Below, one piece after another: positions 62,517 to 64,000 of a stretch of DNA of 64,000 nt. Source of the DNA: Lederbergia lenta NBRC 16444 (GTDB taxonomy: Bacteria > Bacillota > Bacilli > Bacillales > Bacillaceae_C); NCBI RefSeq assembly GCF_001591545.1, contig NZ_BCVC01000001.1, forward strand, positions 1,550,001-1,614,000, read 5' to 3'. The translations under genes and the position numbers were made by a program. Every line of letters begins with the position of its first letter. Positions within the stretch are counted from its first letter, which is position 1. The notes under the pieces were generated by a model. It searched no databases, was not told the DNA's origin, and saw only the letters and a program-made list of their open reading frames with translations.

Positions 62517-63515
62517 TTAACGGATTCTAGCCTTACGAAATCCATCGAATACATTGAATGCCGCAGATAAAATAAATATGATTATTACGCTTCCCACTAG
62601 CCATGTTTCAAATTGCGTAGCTGTTGTGTTGAATAAACCACTCATATACGTAATAAATTCTTGATTCATTAAATTCGGATTGCTAAATATGACAATGAAT
62701 ACAACTGTTGCGATAAGCTCAAGAGCAGTAGTAAAGATTGCCATTTTCTTCGTCCATTGCCTCTTTATTAATTTGTAGAGAGATAACCCAATTTCGATTG
62801 CAATGATAATGAGAACAATTGGCCAATAATGAAGTAAAACATCTTGATTTAAAGCTGGGATCACGAATTCGAGTCCATCTCCGCCGCCTTCATATATACC
62901 TACAAGATGATTTGCATAAAAATAAAGGGTTGCCCAAATCGCCGTCCACATTAAATAGCCAAATACTTCGAGCTTCGTTATCGCTTTTTTCTTAGGAATA
63001 TAAGGAATGTTTTTCAAATCTTCAGGTGTCCATTTTTTAAGGCTTGTGGATAATGGCTGCTGGTCTTTTCCTTTATCAGTTCTTTCTATGATGGCGAAAA
63101 CAAGCGTTAGCCAGAAAAAGGTGTGGATGCCTACCTCAATAATTTTCCATATACCAAAACCAATAATATCTAAAAACACATTAATTACTGTTTCTTCTGC
63201 AGGATACCCTATAAAATATTCTGCAATGACCGAGATCAGAGAAATAGTAGCAGCAATCGGCAAAATCATTTTTAATAAAGAGGCATATACATCAAAATAG
63301 CGCGGTCCAATTAGATGCATTGGTTGATCTCGATATCCACTAGCTAACGCTGCTGGATTCCCTAATTTTTCAAGAATTACATTTACATCTTCCTCATTGT
63401 AATCATCGGGCAGCATATCCTCAATGATCGACCGTAACTCGAGTGCAATATCATCACGATTTTTTTCAGGCAGCCTGCCAGTGACTTCCTGTATATAAAC
63501 CTCAATTAAATTCAT
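62517..63515 (-). CDS. HAAS-domain membrane protein, PadR partner
   Basis: 332 residues. N-terminal HAAS-type helical domain (NLIEVYIQEVTGRLPEKNRD, DIALELRSIIEDMLPD, ILEKLGNPAALASGYRDQP, residues 1-65) followed by about seven transmembrane helices. HAAS proteins are nearly always encoded after a PadR-type regulator and are thought to sense envelope signals with it; the mechanism is not well known. The start overlaps the PadR gene by 14 bases, so the two are translationally coupled. AAGGAAG precedes the ATG. Confidence 0.83.
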   Translation of the reverse strand: MNLIEVYIQEVTGRLPEKNRDDIALELRSIIEDMLPDDYNEEDVNVILEKLGNPAALASGYRDQPMHLIGPRYFDVYASLLKMILPIAATISLISVIAEYFIGYPAEETVINVFLDIIGFGIWKIIEVGIHTFFWLTLVFAIIERTDKGKDQQPLSTSLKKWTPEDLKNIPYIPKKKAITKLEVFGYLMWTAIWATLYFYANHLVGIYEGGGDGLEFVIPALNQDVLLHYWPIVLIIIAIEIGLSLYKLIKRQWTKKMAIFTTALELIATVVFIVIFSNPNLMNQEFITYMSGLFNTTATQFETWLVGSVIIIFILSAAFNVFDGFRKARIR

Positions 63516-63849
63516 CTTCCTTCTCCCCTTTTAATAAACCATAAAGTTCTTCCGAATTTTTAATCCATTCTTTTTTTAACTGTAAAAAGATTTCCAAACC
63601 GTATTCACTTAAAACATAATACTTACGGGGTCTGCTTTCAGATGTATCCCAACTGCTCGTTACTAACTCCTGTTTTTCTAGTCGGCGAAGCAATGGATAT
63701 AAGGTGCTTTGATCAATGTTAATGCCAGATTCCTCCATTAACTGAACAAGTGAATATCCATACTGGGGTGTTCGTAATTGACTTAAAACGGCTAATGTCA
63801 GCGTTCCTCTCCTAAGCTCTGTCGTTAATGAATTCAATAAATTACTCAT
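63502..63849 (-). CDS. PadR-family transcriptional regulator
   Basis: 115 residues, short PadR-s1 type: LRRGTLTLAVLSQLRTPQYG, YSLVQLMEESGINIDQSTLY, PLLRRLEKQELVTSSW and SRPRKYYVLSEYG give the winged helix, followed by one dimerisation helix ending in acidic EKEDEFN. GAGGTGGG precedes the ATG by 5 bases. It leads the two-gene unit with the HAAS membrane protein and probably autoregulates through the TATACTAT repeats upstream. Confidence 0.92.
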   Translation of the reverse strand: MSNLLNSLTTELRRGTLTLAVLSQLRTPQYGYSLVQLMEESGINIDQSTLYPLLRRLEKQELVTSSWDTSESRPRKYYVLSEYGLEIFLQLKKEWIKNSEELYGLLKGEKEDEFN

Positions 63850-63866
63850 TCACCCACCTCAATTTA

Positions 63867-63907
63867 TATACTATATGATATACACTATATGGTTTATACT
63901 ATGTATA
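63867..63907. promoter_or_regulatory. PadR-type operator repeats
   Basis: Three related units lie in a row: TATACTATATG (63867-63877), TATACACTATATG (63879-63891) and TATACTATGTATA (63895-63907), 18 bases before the padR start. PadR-family operators are TATACTATATAGTATA-like, so these are strong candidates. Confidence 0.6.
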
Positions 63908-63951
63908 ATACACTATTGCGGTTACAATAACAATTGAATTAAAAACCCATA

Positions 63952-64000
63952 TTAAAAAGCCCAATTCCTCGGTGTTTAAAGTGAGAAATGGAGCTTTAGT
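63952..64000. terminator. Hairpin at the window edge
   Basis: AAAAAGCCCAATTCCTC and GAGAAATGGAGCTTT form an imperfect stem. The sequence resembles the hairpin at 62349-62392. It probably terminates a gene beyond the window on the right. Confidence 0.45.

Overview
The window is AT-rich, gene-dense on the minus strand, and reads as chromosome of a spore-forming Bacillaceae. The evidence is a YjcZ-type sporulation peptide, a DUF3231 protein, FosB and PaiA homologues very close to the Bacillus proteins, strong Shine-Dalgarno sites, CcpA-type cre sites, and sugar ABC importers lacking their own ATPase. The species cannot be named from this. I saw no rRNA, tRNA, CRISPR array, intact insertion sequence or phage module.

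1-4.2 kb: a thiol-disulfide/cytochrome c maturation group (truncated anchored thioredoxin-like gene, CcdA, unknown membrane protein), a methyltransferase, a thioredoxin and about 1.3 kb of decayed genes. 4.2-13.8 kb: an apparent oxidative (De Ley-Doudoroff-like) galactose operon. It runs SDR dehydrogenase, intracellular family 2 glycosidase, 2-keto-3-deoxy-galactonate kinase, KDPGal aldolase and D-galactonate dehydratase, divergent from a ROK repressor and a cytosolic PQQ-like beta-propeller. The last ~20 codons of a lost sugar-ABC permease survive just upstream of the SDR gene. 13.9-17.7 kb: a NUDIX hydrolase, then a second GH2 glycosidase with its GntR/LacI-type regulator, a cre site and TATACTA/TAGTATA operators. 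17.9-24.1 kb: a gluconate/idonate cluster (gntK, Zn-dehydrogenase, gntP, larE, divergent gntR). 24.4-34.2 kb: small sporulation-type and membrane genes, a methyltransferase, a kinase-like phosphotransferase, DUF3231, and a CUT1 sugar ABC importer with a cre site.

34.6-57.6 kb is an accessory region of mostly single-gene units, nearly all on the minus strand: fosB, three APH-like phosphotransferases in all from 28 kb on, GNAT acetyltransferases, methyltransferases, a RibD-like reductase, a serine hydrolase, a HAD phosphatase, lipoproteins, tiny membrane proteins, a two-gene ABC exporter and many broken genes. A short element recurs between the units. On the plus strand it is close to AACCTGCCCCTTTAGTT followed by CAATAAG, often with inverted-repeat arms and abutting a terminator hairpin. 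I count about 15 copies, two of which contain the stop codon of the preceding gene. This looks like a cassette array with a repeated junction element and is the most interesting structure here.

57.6-64 kb: a PD-(D/E)XK/zinc-ribbon nuclease-like protein without a clear start codon, a 33-residue CxxC peptide, a MarR-paiA pair with twin operators and an AUG-UAA start-stop before paiA, a tandem-repeat YheE-like protein, and a PadR regulator with its HAAS-domain membrane partner.

At least nine genes carry frameshifts, nonsense codons or truncations. Several are single-base events in homopolymers, so sequencing error must be excluded for those before calling decay.
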